A stretch of 6,876 nucleotides of DNA, from contig JASLDF010000033.1 of NCBI GenBank assembly GCA_030151635.1, positions 1-6,876 of the forward strand, read 5' to 3'. Position numbers and translations under genes: made by a program. The stretch comes from Bacteroides sp. Its GTDB lineage: Bacteria; Bacteroidota; Bacteroidia; Bacteroidales; Bacteroidaceae. Of the stretch, positions 1-6,876 are shown piece by piece. Each line of letters opens with the position of its first letter. Within the stretch, counting starts at the first letter, position 1. Below the pieces are notes generated by a model. It was given only the letters and a program-made list of their open reading frames with translations. It had not been told where the DNA came from and made no database searches.

Positions 1-2
1 AT

Positions 3-3000
3 TTTAAACAGATTTCCGTTCAAGACGGATTAAGTCAGTCAACTGTACGTTGTACTTACTATGATAGTAGGGGCTTTTTATGGATTGGTACCAAAAATGG
101 ATTAAATCGATACGAACCTTTCAATCTTCAGGTGTATCAAACCAGTCTTCATACTCCCAATTTACTGCCTTCCAATACCATTAATTTTATTTGCGAGGAT
201 AAGACAAATAGACTGTGGGTTGGAACTGAAGCAGGACTTGTTTACTATGACTATTTGGAAGATTGTTTTAATGAAGTTAAGCTGACAAACGGAACGTCTC
301 CTTGGCTACGAACAGCCTATGCATTAGACTCTGGAATTTTATTTGGGGGAAGTGGTGGATTGTTTTATTTCGATTATTCTACAAAAGAATTACTATCGTT
401 CCCCATAAATTATGCTCATTTTGACACCATACAAGATGCCGTTATTTTTCTATCACCTTGGAAAGATAGTCTTTTGTTAATAGGGACTCGCAGAGATGGG
501 CTTTGGATTTACGATAGAAACACTTCTGTTGCCGAGCGTGCTTCGTTTTGCGAATATAAAAATATCATGGGCTATCATTTGGATGAGAATAAAAACCTAT
601 GGCTTTCCCCATATAACAAAGGTGTTGTTCAGTATGATAATTTCGGGAAACGATTACAACACTTCACTTCTACAAACTCTAGGTTGAGTGACAATGTAGT
701 CCTAGATATTAAAACAAGAAATGAGGAAGTGTGGTTTGCTACTGATGGATCGGGTATTTCTGTTTGGAATAGTATTTCCAACAACTTTACCTCCTTGAAT
801 CATGACCCTGGAGATGTGAATTCATTTCCCGTAAATTCCGTATTGTCTCTCTATGTAGATAAAGCTGATAATATGTGGGCTGGCTCTATTAGGGGCGGAT
901 TAGTTGGCATTCGAAAAGTATATATGAAAAGCTATCGTGATGTGGTTCCGAATAATAATTGGGGGCTATCCGAGAAAACAATTCTATCATTGTATGAAGA
1001 CTCTAGTGGATTAATGTGGATTGGTACAGATGGAGGTGGAGTAAATAGCTTGAATCTTGAGACGAAACACTTTACTCACTTTAAGGAGACTTTTACATTT
1101 AAAGTAGCTTCTATAGCAGAGTACGATTCCAGTCACTTATTGTTGTCTGTTTTTAGTCGAGGATTTTATCTTTTCCATAAGCAAACAGGTCAAGTTACGG
1201 CGTTTAATCCTTTTACAGAACAGGAAGATAAAGAGTTATTCTATTCGGGTAATTCTGTAAACATATCGTCTTATAGTCCCGATTCTTTATTGTTGTTTGC
1301 CAATAAAGTATATCTATATACAATTAGTGAGAATAGGCTAACAGTATTGGGTAAAGATTTCCATCAACAACAACTACAAAGCTTCAAGCATATTCGAAAA
1401 AATGAATCATCTCTATATTACTTTGCAAATGCAACTCATATTTATGCTTTGGATGTTGAACAGAATAGTATTAATATTATTTACAAAGCATCTGCAGAAG
1501 AGCGAATTCAAACGATTGAAGCGTCGGGAGAAACGATTTGGATTGGAACAAATCGAGGTTTGAAAACAGTTCGTTTAGATGACTTAGTTTCTACCTCAAT
1601 TGAGAGTGATTTATTTGATGATGTGAACGCTTTAGTATTGAATCCTTTGTCGGGACTTTGGATAGGTGCTCATGGGCAACTTTTTAATCTAAATCCAAGA
1701 ACAAATATTATAAGTGTATTTGGAGAGTCTTGTGGTGCGGTTTATAATGAATATTTAGCTAAACCTACATGGGTGAGCCAAAGTGGACAAACCTTGCTAG
1801 GTGGTGTAATGGGATTGCTAGAGATAGATTCTAATATAGAATGGAATGGCAAGGGGTTGCCCGATTTGTGGTTGTCTGGGTTAAGGCTGGATGGGGTTTT
1901 CCACTTGGATATGGTGAAAGAACAGCGGATTTCAATTCCATGGGATTATAGTTCGCTTGAATTAACGGTTATGCCCAAAGATGATGATATATTCCAAGAT
2001 ATAGCTTATCGCTTTCAAATCTTAGGATCTGATGACGAATTTGTAACTGGTGTGAAAAATACACTTTCCTTGTATGCTCTTCCCGTAGGTAGTTATGATG
2101 TCAGGGTTAGTTACACATCGCAGAATGGAGTGTGGTCTCCTTATCAAACAGTTCTTAATGTTCGAGTTACACCGCCATGGTGGAGCTCTTGGTGGGGAAT
2201 ATTAGTGTGGATAGTTATTGCACTTGGACTCTTTGGAACTTATCATTTATACGTTACTCGTAAAAGAAAGCGGGATATCGAGTTGTTGAAGAATGATGAG
2301 ATACAGAAACAGAATGAAGAACGAATTCGTTTTTTAGTGAATGTGAGTCATGAGTTAAGAACTCCTTTGACATTAATGTATGCTCCTCTTAAACGGTTAT
2401 TGAATCGAATGGATGCAACCAATATCTACTATTCGGAATTGGTTTCTATTTATAGGAAGACAAAGCAGATGCGCAATATGGTAAATATGACTTTAGATAT
2501 TCGTGAGCTTGAAAAAAGAAAGTTTGATGTATCTCTTACTTCTGTGCATTTGTCAACATTTATCAGTACGGTGGCAGAAGAGTTTACTCCCGAATTATCT
2601 GAAAAAGATATTAAACTGGAGCTTGTTGTTGATTACGATGGCTATGTTCAATTGGACCAGACTAAGTGCGAGGTGATTTTGTCCAATTTTCTTATGAATG
2701 CATATAAGTTTAGTCCTAACGATTCGACAATTACGTTGTCTGTTTATAAGAAGGATATGAATATTCATTTTGAAGTCTCGGACGAAGGAATTGGATTGTC
2801 GGATGAGGATTTAAAATCTGTTTTTGAACGTTTCTATCAGGGTTCGCATACCGTAAAGGGCTCTGGAATAGGTTTGTCTTATGCTAAAGTGTTGGTCAAT
2901 GCACAGCAGGGTGTTATAGGGGCTCATAACAATAAAGAGTCTGGAGCTTCTTTTTGGTTTGAAATTCCGTTGAACGGAATCGAGGTTAAGGAAAGATTAT

Positions 3001-3833
3001 TAACATCTATGGATGAAGGTGTAGATAAGCTTTCTATACACAACTATCCTATCAATCCAGTTGAAATTAATGCAAAGCTATATTCACTTGCAATTGTTGA
3101 AGATGATTTAGAATTAAGAGAGTTTATTGCAACTACCTTTAGGGCATATTTTAAAGAGGTTTTTGTTTGCTCTAATGGAGAAGAGGGCTTAAAGGTAATA
3201 GAAGACAAGCAACCAGATTTAGTCGTGAGTGATGTGATGATGCCTAGAATGGATGGTTTTGAATTGTGTAGAGCGATTAAAAACACAGCAGATATAAGTC
3301 ATATTCCTGTTGTGTTATTGACAGCTAGGGTGGATGAATTTAGCGAAAAGATAGGATATAAGATGGGGGCCGATGCCTATATTGCTAAGCCGTTCGATAT
3401 AGATGATCTTGTTTCTTTGGTAAAGAATCTCCTATACACACGTAATAAAATCAAAATGAAGGTTCTTGGTGCAGAGAATATTCTTGATTCGGTTAATAAT
3501 ACCTTTAGCCCTAATGATGAGTTGTTTACAGAGAAGTTAAATTCAATTATTACGGATCATATTGCAGATCCTGAGTTAGATGTTCAATTTATTGCCAATG
3601 AAATAGGTATGAGTAGAGCCTCTTTATACAACAAGTTAAAAGCTATTGGTGGTGTAGGAGTTAATGATTATATCATTTCGTGTAGAATAAATAATGCTTG
3701 TGTTTTATTATTGGAAACAGATCAAAACATTGGAGAAATATCGGATGCTGTTGGTTTTAATAATCAACGTTACTTTAGCACAGTCTTTAAGCAAGTGAAA
3801 GGAGTATCGCCTTCCGCATATCGTAAGCAGTAG
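3..3833 (+). CDS. Hybrid two-component system sensor/regulator (HTCS), 5' end outside window
   Basis: This is a one-protein signalling system of the kind that senses glycan fragments in the periplasm and switches on polysaccharide-utilisation genes. Residues are counted from nt 3. About 14 propeller-blade motifs of the form D..G.lWiGT..GL..y are recognisable between nt 63 and 1832, which fits two seven-bladed Reg_prop propellers; the blades around nt 1125-1440 are degenerate. A Y_Y_Y domain follows (about 660-724), then a single membrane span (about 729-750) flanked by tryptophans and a basic KRKR stretch. The kinase has its phospho-accepting His783 in VSHELRTP, an N-box Asn899, and ATP-lid glycines in DEGIG (927-931) and GSGIGLS (953-959). 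The receiver has acidic Asp1034/1035, phospho-acceptor Asp1077, Thr1107 and Lys1129. The C-terminus (about 1176-1276) is an AraC domain with two helix-turn-helix motifs. All catalytic residues are present. The frame stays open to the window edge, so the GTG at 132 is not the start; a signal peptide and a few dozen residues are probably missing. The ligand cannot be told. Confidence 0.96.
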   Translation, partial: FKQISVQDGLSQSTVRCTYYDSRGFLWIGTKNGLNRYEPFNLQVYQTSLHTPNLLPSNTINFICEDKTNRLWVGTEAGLVYYDYLEDCFNEVKLTNGTSPWLRTAYALDSGILFGGSGGLFYFDYSTKELLSFPINYAHFDTIQDAVIFLSPWKDSLLLIGTRRDGLWIYDRNTSVAERASFCEYKNIMGYHLDENKNLWLSPYNKGVVQYDNFGKRLQHFTSTNSRLSDNVVLDIKTRNEEVWFATDGSGISVWNSISNNFTSLNHDPGDVNSFPVNSVLSLYVDKADNMWAGSIRGGLVGIRKVYMKSYRDVVPNNNWGLSEKTILSLYEDSSGLMWIGTDGGGVNSLNLETKHFTHFKETFTFKVASIAEYDSSHLLLSVFSRGFYLFHKQTGQVTAFNPFTEQEDKELFYSGNSVNISSYSPDSLLLFANKVYLYTISENRLTVLGKDFHQQQLQSFKHIRKNESSLYYFANATHIYALDVEQNSINIIYKASAEERIQTIEASGETIWIGTNRGLKTVRLDDLVSTSIESDLFDDVNALVLNPLSGLWIGAHGQLFNLNPRTNIISVFGESCGAVYNEYLAKPTWVSQSGQTLLGGVMGLLEIDSNIEWNGKGLPDLWLSGLRLDGVFHLDMVKEQRISIPWDYSSLELTVMPKDDDIFQDIAYRFQILGSDDEFVTGVKNTLSLYALPVGSYDVRVSYTSQNGVWSPYQTVLNVRVTPPWWSSWWGILVWIVIALGLFGTYHLYVTRKRKRDIELLKNDEIQKQNEERIRFLVNVSHELRTPLTLMYAPLKRLLNRMDATNIYYSELVSIYRKTKQMRNMVNMTLDIRELEKRKFDVSLTSVHLSTFISTVAEEFTPELSEKDIKLELVVDYDGYVQLDQTKCEVILSNFLMNAYKFSPNDSTITLSVYKKDMNIHFEVSDEGIGLSDEDLKSVFERFYQGSHTVKGSGIGLSYAKVLVNAQQGVIGAHNNKESGASFWFEIPLNGIEVKERLLTSMDEGVDKLSIHNYPINPVEINAKLYSLAIVEDDLELREFIATTFRAYFKEVFVCSNGEEGLKVIEDKQPDLVVSDVMMPRMDGFELCRAIKNTADISHIPVVLLTARVDEFSEKIGYKMGADAYIAKPFDIDDLVSLVKNLLYTRNKIKMKVLGAENILDSVNNTFSPNDELFTEKLNSIITDHIADPELDVQFIANEIGMSRASLYNKLKAIGGVGVNDYIISCRINNACVLLLETDQNIGEISDAVGFNNQRYFSTVFKQVKGVSPSAYRKQ

Positions 3834-3850
3834 TGAAGTTCACTACTGCT
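3826..3850. terminator. Perfect inverted repeat between convergent genes, possible bidirectional terminator
   Basis: The arms AGCAGTAGTGAA (3826-3837) and TTCACTACTGCT (3839-3850) are perfectly complementary. As RNA they would fold as a 10-bp stem with an AAGTT loop, or slightly longer. The repeat includes the HTCS stop codon (TAG, 3831-3833) and ends 10 nt short of the bioB stop codon. Neither side has a strong T-run (the plus side continues with cagacactcttta), so it is not a textbook intrinsic terminator. Its place between two converging genes suggests a shared terminator or an mRNA 3'-end stabiliser. Confidence 0.6.
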
Positions 3851-3860
3851 CAGACACTCT

Positions 3861-4805
3861 TTATATCAACTCTCTTTTAGTTTTAAAATAGTTCAAGTCG
3901 TCTTCAAGGCTAATACCGACAGTAGTGAGCATATTACCAACAAGTGCAGCGCTGATTCCATTTTTTATGATGGAGTCTAAATCATCTTTAATGAGTGCTC
4001 GCCCTGCAGCAAAACGGACTTCGGCAGTGGGGTTGAAAATTTTAAATATGGCATAAGCTCTTCCAATTTCTTCGGTTGTTAATGGGTTGTTTTTTTCCAT
4101 TGAAGTTCCTTTAATGGGTATTAAAATATTGATAGGGATAGAATCTACTTGTAAATCTCGTAGCATTAATGCCATCTCAATGCGTTGTTCTTCCGTTTCA
4201 CCCATACCGATAATGCCTCCTGAGCAAATGGTCATACCTACTTTTTGAGCCAATCGAATGGTCTTGATTTTATCATCAATGGTATGTGTAGTGCAAAGCT
4301 GTGGAAAAAAAGAGGCTGCTGTTTCAAGGTTGCAATGGTAGCGACTAACTCCAGCCTCGTATAATTTCTTAAGTTCTTCTTCTGTTGATAACCCTAACGA
4401 AGCGCAGTATTGCACCTTAGAGTGGGTCTTATTTAGAGTTTTGTAGGTTGAGGCTATCTTGTCAATATCCTTTGGTGATAATTTGCGTCCGCTAGCTACC
4501 AAAGACAGCCTTGATATCTGATGATTTGCGGCTATTGTGGCTTCTTTCATTATCTCTTCTGTTGATGATAATGAATATAAAGGTGCATCGGTTTGGTATT
4601 GTGAAGATTGGGCACACCATTTGCAGTTCTCTGTACACGCTCCCGATTTTGCATTGATAATCATGCAAGTTGAAAAGTGTTGTCCATTTACTTGTTTACG
4701 CAGTTTATCTGCTAAAGCTGTTAACTCTTCACTTTCCAGTGCAGCTATAAAGTTCTTAGCCTCTTCCAATTCAATAGGAAGATTACTTAATATGGCATTT
4801 ATCAT
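3861..4805 (-). CDS. bioB: Biotin synthase, short form with non-classical auxiliary-cluster ligands
   Basis: This radical-SAM enzyme inserts sulfur into dethiobiotin to make biotin in the cytoplasm. The protein has 314 residues, about 30 fewer than E. coli BioB (346). The radical-SAM cluster motif is C57-x3-C61-x2-C64, in SGACTENCKWCAQSS, and the SAM-binding stretch CSGGIIGMGET is at 194-204. For the second, sulfur-donating cluster, C134 (QYCASLG), C194 (TICSGG) and R264 (EVRFAAGR) align with E. coli C128, C188 and R260. The position of E. coli C97 is Ser101 (SRLSLVASGR). The substrate-site motif reads YHCNLET (156-162) where E. coli has YNHNLDT, which adds a cysteine at 158. This points to the shorter BioB branch common in anaerobes rather than a damaged gene, since the frame is intact and the rest is well conserved. 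The start ATG lies 1 nt after the proC stop codon, suggesting translational coupling. No other biotin genes are visible here. Confidence 0.95.
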   Translation of the reverse strand: MINAILSNLPIELEEAKNFIAALESEELTALADKLRKQVNGQHFSTCMIINAKSGACTENCKWCAQSSQYQTDAPLYSLSSTEEIMKEATIAANHQISRLSLVASGRKLSPKDIDKIASTYKTLNKTHSKVQYCASLGLSTEEELKKLYEAGVSRYHCNLETAASFFPQLCTTHTIDDKIKTIRLAQKVGMTICSGGIIGMGETEEQRIEMALMLRDLQVDSIPINILIPIKGTSMEKNNPLTTEEIGRAYAIFKIFNPTAEVRFAAGRALIKDDLDSIIKNGISAALVGNMLTTVGISLEDDLNYFKTKRELI

Positions 4806-4806
4806 T

Positions 4807-5580
4807 TTAAATACTCTTCTTTATGGCTTCAATAACAGTATTGCTAAAGTTGTTTTTTTCCAACTCGTTTATCCCTTTGATGGTAAGTCCACCAGGTGTC
4901 GTTACTTTATCAATCTCTGTTGATGGATGATTCTCTGGATGATTTACTAATAAAGTTCCAGCTCCAATTGCAGCTTGAGCAGCCAATAATTTCGCCTCTT
5001 GCGGAGTCAGTCCTAACTCTACACCTGCTTGCATACTAGCTTGAATGTACTTGAATAAATAGGCAATGCCACAAGATGCGATAGATGTAGCAGCCGCCAT
5101 TTTGTCTTCTGCTACAAATAAATTTGTACCTAGTGGTTTAAACAAACTATCTATAAGTTCATTTTGTTGCTTTGTAGCTCCGTAGCTAGAAATGATATTC
5201 ATACTCACTAAATCAGCGATTGCAGTATTGGGTATGATACGGTAGAATGTGGTAACTTTAGGAATGTGATTTTGAAGCGTCTCAAAACAGATTCCAGCAG
5301 CAACAGAAACAATGACTTGGTTGGAATTAAATTGAATGGTTTTAACAACAGATTCAATGAGCCATGGTTTTACCGCAAGGATTACAATATCTGCATCGTT
5401 AACGCCTTCTTGATGGTTTTGTGTAATAGAAATGTTGGGATACTCTTCTTTTAATAGTTCTAGCTTGTTTAAAGAACGATTAATGACACAAATCTCGGCA
5501 ATTCTAGGATTTGGATTTGAGGCTAGACCTCGGGCAATGGCGCCACCCATATTACCTGCTCCAATTATGGTAATTTTCAT
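4807..5580 (-). CDS. proC: Pyrroline-5-carboxylate reductase
   Basis: This enzyme reduces 1-pyrroline-5-carboxylate to L-proline with NAD(P)H, the last step of proline synthesis, in the cytoplasm. The protein has 257 residues, a usual length for the family. The N-terminal Rossmann fold begins at once with MKITIIGAGNMGGAIA (GxGxMG at 7-12), followed by NRS at 34-36, where the dinucleotide ribose/phosphate is normally read. AVKPW (69-73) and RIIPNTA (114-120) are family core motifs. The C-terminal signature DKVTTPGGLTIKGINELE is at 224-241. The stretch ASCGIAYLF (168-176) replaces the more common SGSGPAY, so the usual proline is Ile. I chose the ATG at 5578-5580 because the fold starts there. 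An in-frame ATG 18 codons further upstream would add a hydrophobic, non-family leader and place the start inside the preceding hairpin. The gene probably has its own promoter and is tightly coupled to bioB downstream (1-nt gap). Confidence 0.95.
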   Translation of the reverse strand: MKITIIGAGNMGGAIARGLASNPNPRIAEICVINRSLNKLELLKEEYPNISITQNHQEGVNDADIVILAVKPWLIESVVKTIQFNSNQVIVSVAAGICFETLQNHIPKVTTFYRIIPNTAIADLVSMNIISSYGATKQQNELIDSLFKPLGTNLFVAEDKMAAATSIASCGIAYLFKYIQASMQAGVELGLTPQEAKLLAAQAAIGAGTLLVNHPENHPSTEIDKVTTPGGLTIKGINELEKNNFSNTVIEAIKKSI

Positions 5581-5603
5581 GTAGATTATTTTTTCATTGT
5601 AAA

Positions 5604-5611
5604 CAAATATA
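5604..5611 (-). promoter_or_regulatory. Candidate Bacteroidetes-type -7 element for proC-bioB
   Basis: On the minus strand this reads TATATTTG, a full match to the Bacteroidetes sigma-ABfr -7 consensus TAnnTTTG. It sits 23 nt upstream of the proC ATG and just after the T-rich side of the argD hairpin, so transcription would start with a leader of roughly 15-20 nt. I see no clear TTTG -33 element at the usual spacing of about 19-21 nt. The site is therefore half-supported, and in an AT-rich gap a chance match is possible. Confidence 0.4.
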
Positions 5612-5616
5612 AAATG

Positions 5617-5652
5617 AAAAAAGGAATAAAGCATCTCATCTTTATTCCTTTT
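5617..5652 (-). terminator. Intrinsic terminator (or attenuator) after argD
   Basis: On the minus strand the arm AAAAGGAATAAAG (5652-5640) pairs perfectly over 13 bp with CTTTATTCCTTTT (5631-5619), around the 8-nt loop ATGAGATG. The second arm runs straight into more T residues (down to 5617), followed by CATTTT. It begins 5 nt after the argD stop codon. Stem plus T-run fits a Rho-independent terminator, though the stem is AT-rich, so some read-through into proC is likely. Confidence 0.7.
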
Positions 5653-5657
5653 CCTAA

Positions 5658-6779
5658 TTATAGCAATTCTTTTAAATTTAAAATGAATTGTTTTGCGTCC
5701 TCTTGCGTTAAACAGAGAGGAGGTAGAAGGCGAATGGTATGTGTACCACTGACGCCTGTGAAAATGTGTTTCTCGTGAAGTAGTTTAGATCTTAAATCCT
5801 TGATTGGTTCATTAAATTCTAGACCTATCATTAATCCTTTTCCACGAACTTCTTTAATTTGAGGAATCGTTTTCAGCTTATCTGTTAAGTATTGTCCCAC
5901 TGTAGCCGCATTTTCGATGAGGTTTTCTTTTTCCATAACTTCCAATACAGATAGGGCAGCACTACATGCCAAATGGTTACCTCCAAAGGTTGTTCCTAAC
6001 ATACCGTAGGTTGGTTTGAAAATTGGACTAATTAATAGCCCCGCCATTGGGAAACCGTTGGCAATACCTTTTGCCACTGTAATGATATCAGGTTTTATGC
6101 CAGAATATTGGTGTGCAAAGAATTTACCAGATCGTCCGTAGCCCGATTGAATTTCATCAAGGATTAAAACAGCTTGATGTTGTGTACAAAGTTTTCGAAG
6201 TTCTTGTAAAAACTCATTCGTAGGACTAACAATTCCTCCTACACCTTGTATTGGCTCAATAATTACTGCCGAAACATCACCTGTTGACAACTCCTTCTTA
6301 AACGCTTCAATATCGTTTAGTGGTAGGTGTTTAACATGTTTGTTATTGTTTATCGGAGCAATAATTTTCGGATTGTCTGTTGCCTCAACTGCTAGTGATG
6401 TTCTTCCATGAAATGACTTTTCGAAAGCCAACACTTTCGTCTTGTTGTTTAGGAATGAAGCCAGTTTAAGTGCGTTTTCATTGGCCTCGGCACCAGAGTT
6501 AATAAGGAATAGCTGATAGTCGGGATAGCCAGAAGCTTCTCCTAGTTTTTTAGCTAACTCTTGTTGCAGCTTATTGATTACAGAATTCGAGTAAAATCCA
6601 AGTGTCGCTACTTGATTAGAAATAGCATTGACATAGGTAGGGTGGCAGTGACCAATAGAAATAACTGCATGGCCTCCGTATAGGTCAAGGTATTTATTAC
6701 CTTCTTCGTCCCAGACATTGCATCCTTCACCTTTAACAATGTTTATATCGAATAGTGGATAGACATCAAATAAATTCAT
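5658..6779 (-). CDS. argD: Acetylornithine (or succinylornithine) aminotransferase
   Basis: This is a PLP-dependent class-III aminotransferase of arginine synthesis. It converts N-acylglutamate semialdehyde to N-acylornithine with glutamate as amino donor, in the cytoplasm. The protein has 373 residues, slightly shorter than the roughly 400 of E. coli ArgD. Visible family marks are LYGGHAVISIGHCHP (33-47), SGAEANENALK (95-105) around the PLP phosphate, FHGRT (123-127), and LDEIQSGYGRSGKF (207-220), whose Asp208 should contact the PLP ring nitrogen. VAKGIANGFPMAG (235-247) carries Lys237, the expected Schiff-base residue. TFGGNHLACSAA (264-275) and IRLLPPL (349-355) follow. The start ATG lies 6 nt after the argC stop codon, so the two share a transcript. 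Bacteroides species are known to run this pathway with N-succinyl rather than N-acetyl intermediates; the sequence alone does not settle the acyl group here. Related ornithine or 4-aminobutyrate aminotransferases are less likely given the argC neighbour. Confidence 0.94.
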   Translation of the reverse strand: MNLFDVYPLFDINIVKGEGCNVWDEEGNKYLDLYGGHAVISIGHCHPTYVNAISNQVATLGFYSNSVINKLQQELAKKLGEASGYPDYQLFLINSGAEANENALKLASFLNNKTKVLAFEKSFHGRTSLAVEATDNPKIIAPINNNKHVKHLPLNDIEAFKKELSTGDVSAVIIEPIQGVGGIVSPTNEFLQELRKLCTQHQAVLILDEIQSGYGRSGKFFAHQYSGIKPDIITVAKGIANGFPMAGLLISPIFKPTYGMLGTTFGGNHLACSAALSVLEVMEKENLIENAATVGQYLTDKLKTIPQIKEVRGKGLMIGLEFNEPIKDLRSKLLHEKHIFTGVSGTHTIRLLPPLCLTQEDAKQFILNLKELL

Positions 6780-6785
6780 AATTTT

Positions 6786-6876
6786 TTAAAATGCGCTAGG
6801 CTTTAGTTTGAGTCCAACAGTTTCTACTAGGTTAAACATGAGATTCATGTTATGCACAGCTTGTCCTGCAGCACCT
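6786..6876 (-). CDS. argC: N-acyl-gamma-glutamyl-phosphate reductase, C-terminal fragment cut by window edge
   Basis: Only the last 29 codons and the stop codon lie in the window; the first complete codon is read from 6875 downward. The peptide begins GAAGQAVHNMNLMF and ends GLKLKPSAF. This matches the conserved C-terminus of ArgC, usually GaxGqAvqNmNlmfG, which belongs to the dehydrogenase fold and is preceded in the family by the catalytic domain. ArgC reduces N-acyl-glutamyl phosphate to the semialdehyde that ArgD then aminates. The gene order argC-argD with a 6-nt gap supports the call. The partial state is due only to the window boundary; I see no sign of a broken gene. Confidence 0.88.
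   Translation of the reverse strand, partial: GAAGQAVHNMNLMFNLVETVGLKLKPSAF

Noticed and set aside
132..134. GTG at 132 as the start codon of the large plus-strand gene
   Set aside because: The frame is open back to nt 3, and the upstream codons encode a typical first propeller motif (DGLSQSTV, then GFLWIGTKNGLNRY), so the gene starts outside the window.
496..687. 63-codon plus-strand frame inside the HTCS gene
   Set aside because: It lies inside the propeller-coding region in another frame, and the propeller motifs are intact in the main frame.
3044..3286. 80-codon minus-strand open frame
   Set aside because: It lies wholly opposite the receiver domain of the HTCS gene and resembles no family.
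4537..4923. 128-codon plus-strand open frame across bioB and proC
   Set aside because: It lies opposite two well-conserved genes, crosses their junction and shows no recognisable motif, so it is a shadow frame.
5266..5454. 62-codon plus-strand frame opposite proC
   Set aside because: It is antisense to the conserved Rossmann part of proC and has no motif or promoter.
5581..5634. N-terminal extension of proC starting at the ATG at 5632-5634
   Set aside because: It would add 18 non-family residues before the Rossmann fold, and its start would lie within the argD terminator hairpin and upstream of the likely promoter.
1..6876. CRISPR array, insertion sequence, tRNA/rRNA or phage signature
   Set aside because: I found no spaced direct repeats, transposase motifs, tRNA-like cloverleaf or integration-site structure; nearly all the DNA is explained by five conserved genes.

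Overview
The window looks like chromosomal DNA from an AT-rich, probably anaerobic member of the Bacteroidetes, most likely the order Bacteroidales. The main reasons are a hybrid two-component system (HTCS) of the type that controls glycan use in that phylum, an argC-argD-proC neighbourhood whose proteins look like Bacteroidales versions, and a TAnnTTTG promoter element. A genus cannot be assigned from the sequence alone.

Plus strand, 3-3833: one very large gene fills the left half. It encodes an HTCS protein: a two-propeller periplasmic sensor, a Y_Y_Y domain, one membrane span, a histidine kinase, a receiver and an AraC-type DNA-binding domain in a single chain. Its 5' end lies outside the window, because the reading frame is open to the left edge and the first propeller motif is already present by about position 63. 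Its usual partners (SusC/SusD, glycoside hydrolases) are not in the window and, if they exist, would lie to the left.

Minus strand, 6876 down to 3861: a biosynthetic cluster is transcribed toward the HTCS gene. In transcription order it is argC (only the last 29 codons are visible), argD, proC and bioB. argC and argD are 6 nt apart and belong to one transcript for arginine synthesis. A 13-bp hairpin with a T-run follows argD, and just after it a TATATTTG element precedes proC, so proC-bioB can probably be transcribed on its own. proC and bioB are separated by 1 nt and are probably translationally coupled. ArgC and ArgD make the ornithine precursor from glutamyl phosphate derivatives. ProC makes proline from pyrroline-5-carboxylate. 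BioB carries out the last step of biotin synthesis and is a functional outsider here.

The HTCS gene and bioB converge on a 27-nt gap. A perfect 12-bp inverted repeat there overlaps the HTCS stop codon. I see no mobile element, CRISPR array, tRNA or rRNA, and no gene-free stretch longer than about 80 nt. I did not find an evident undescribed system. The most distinctive item is BioB, which is short and lacks one cysteine that holds the sulfur-donating cluster in the classical enzyme.
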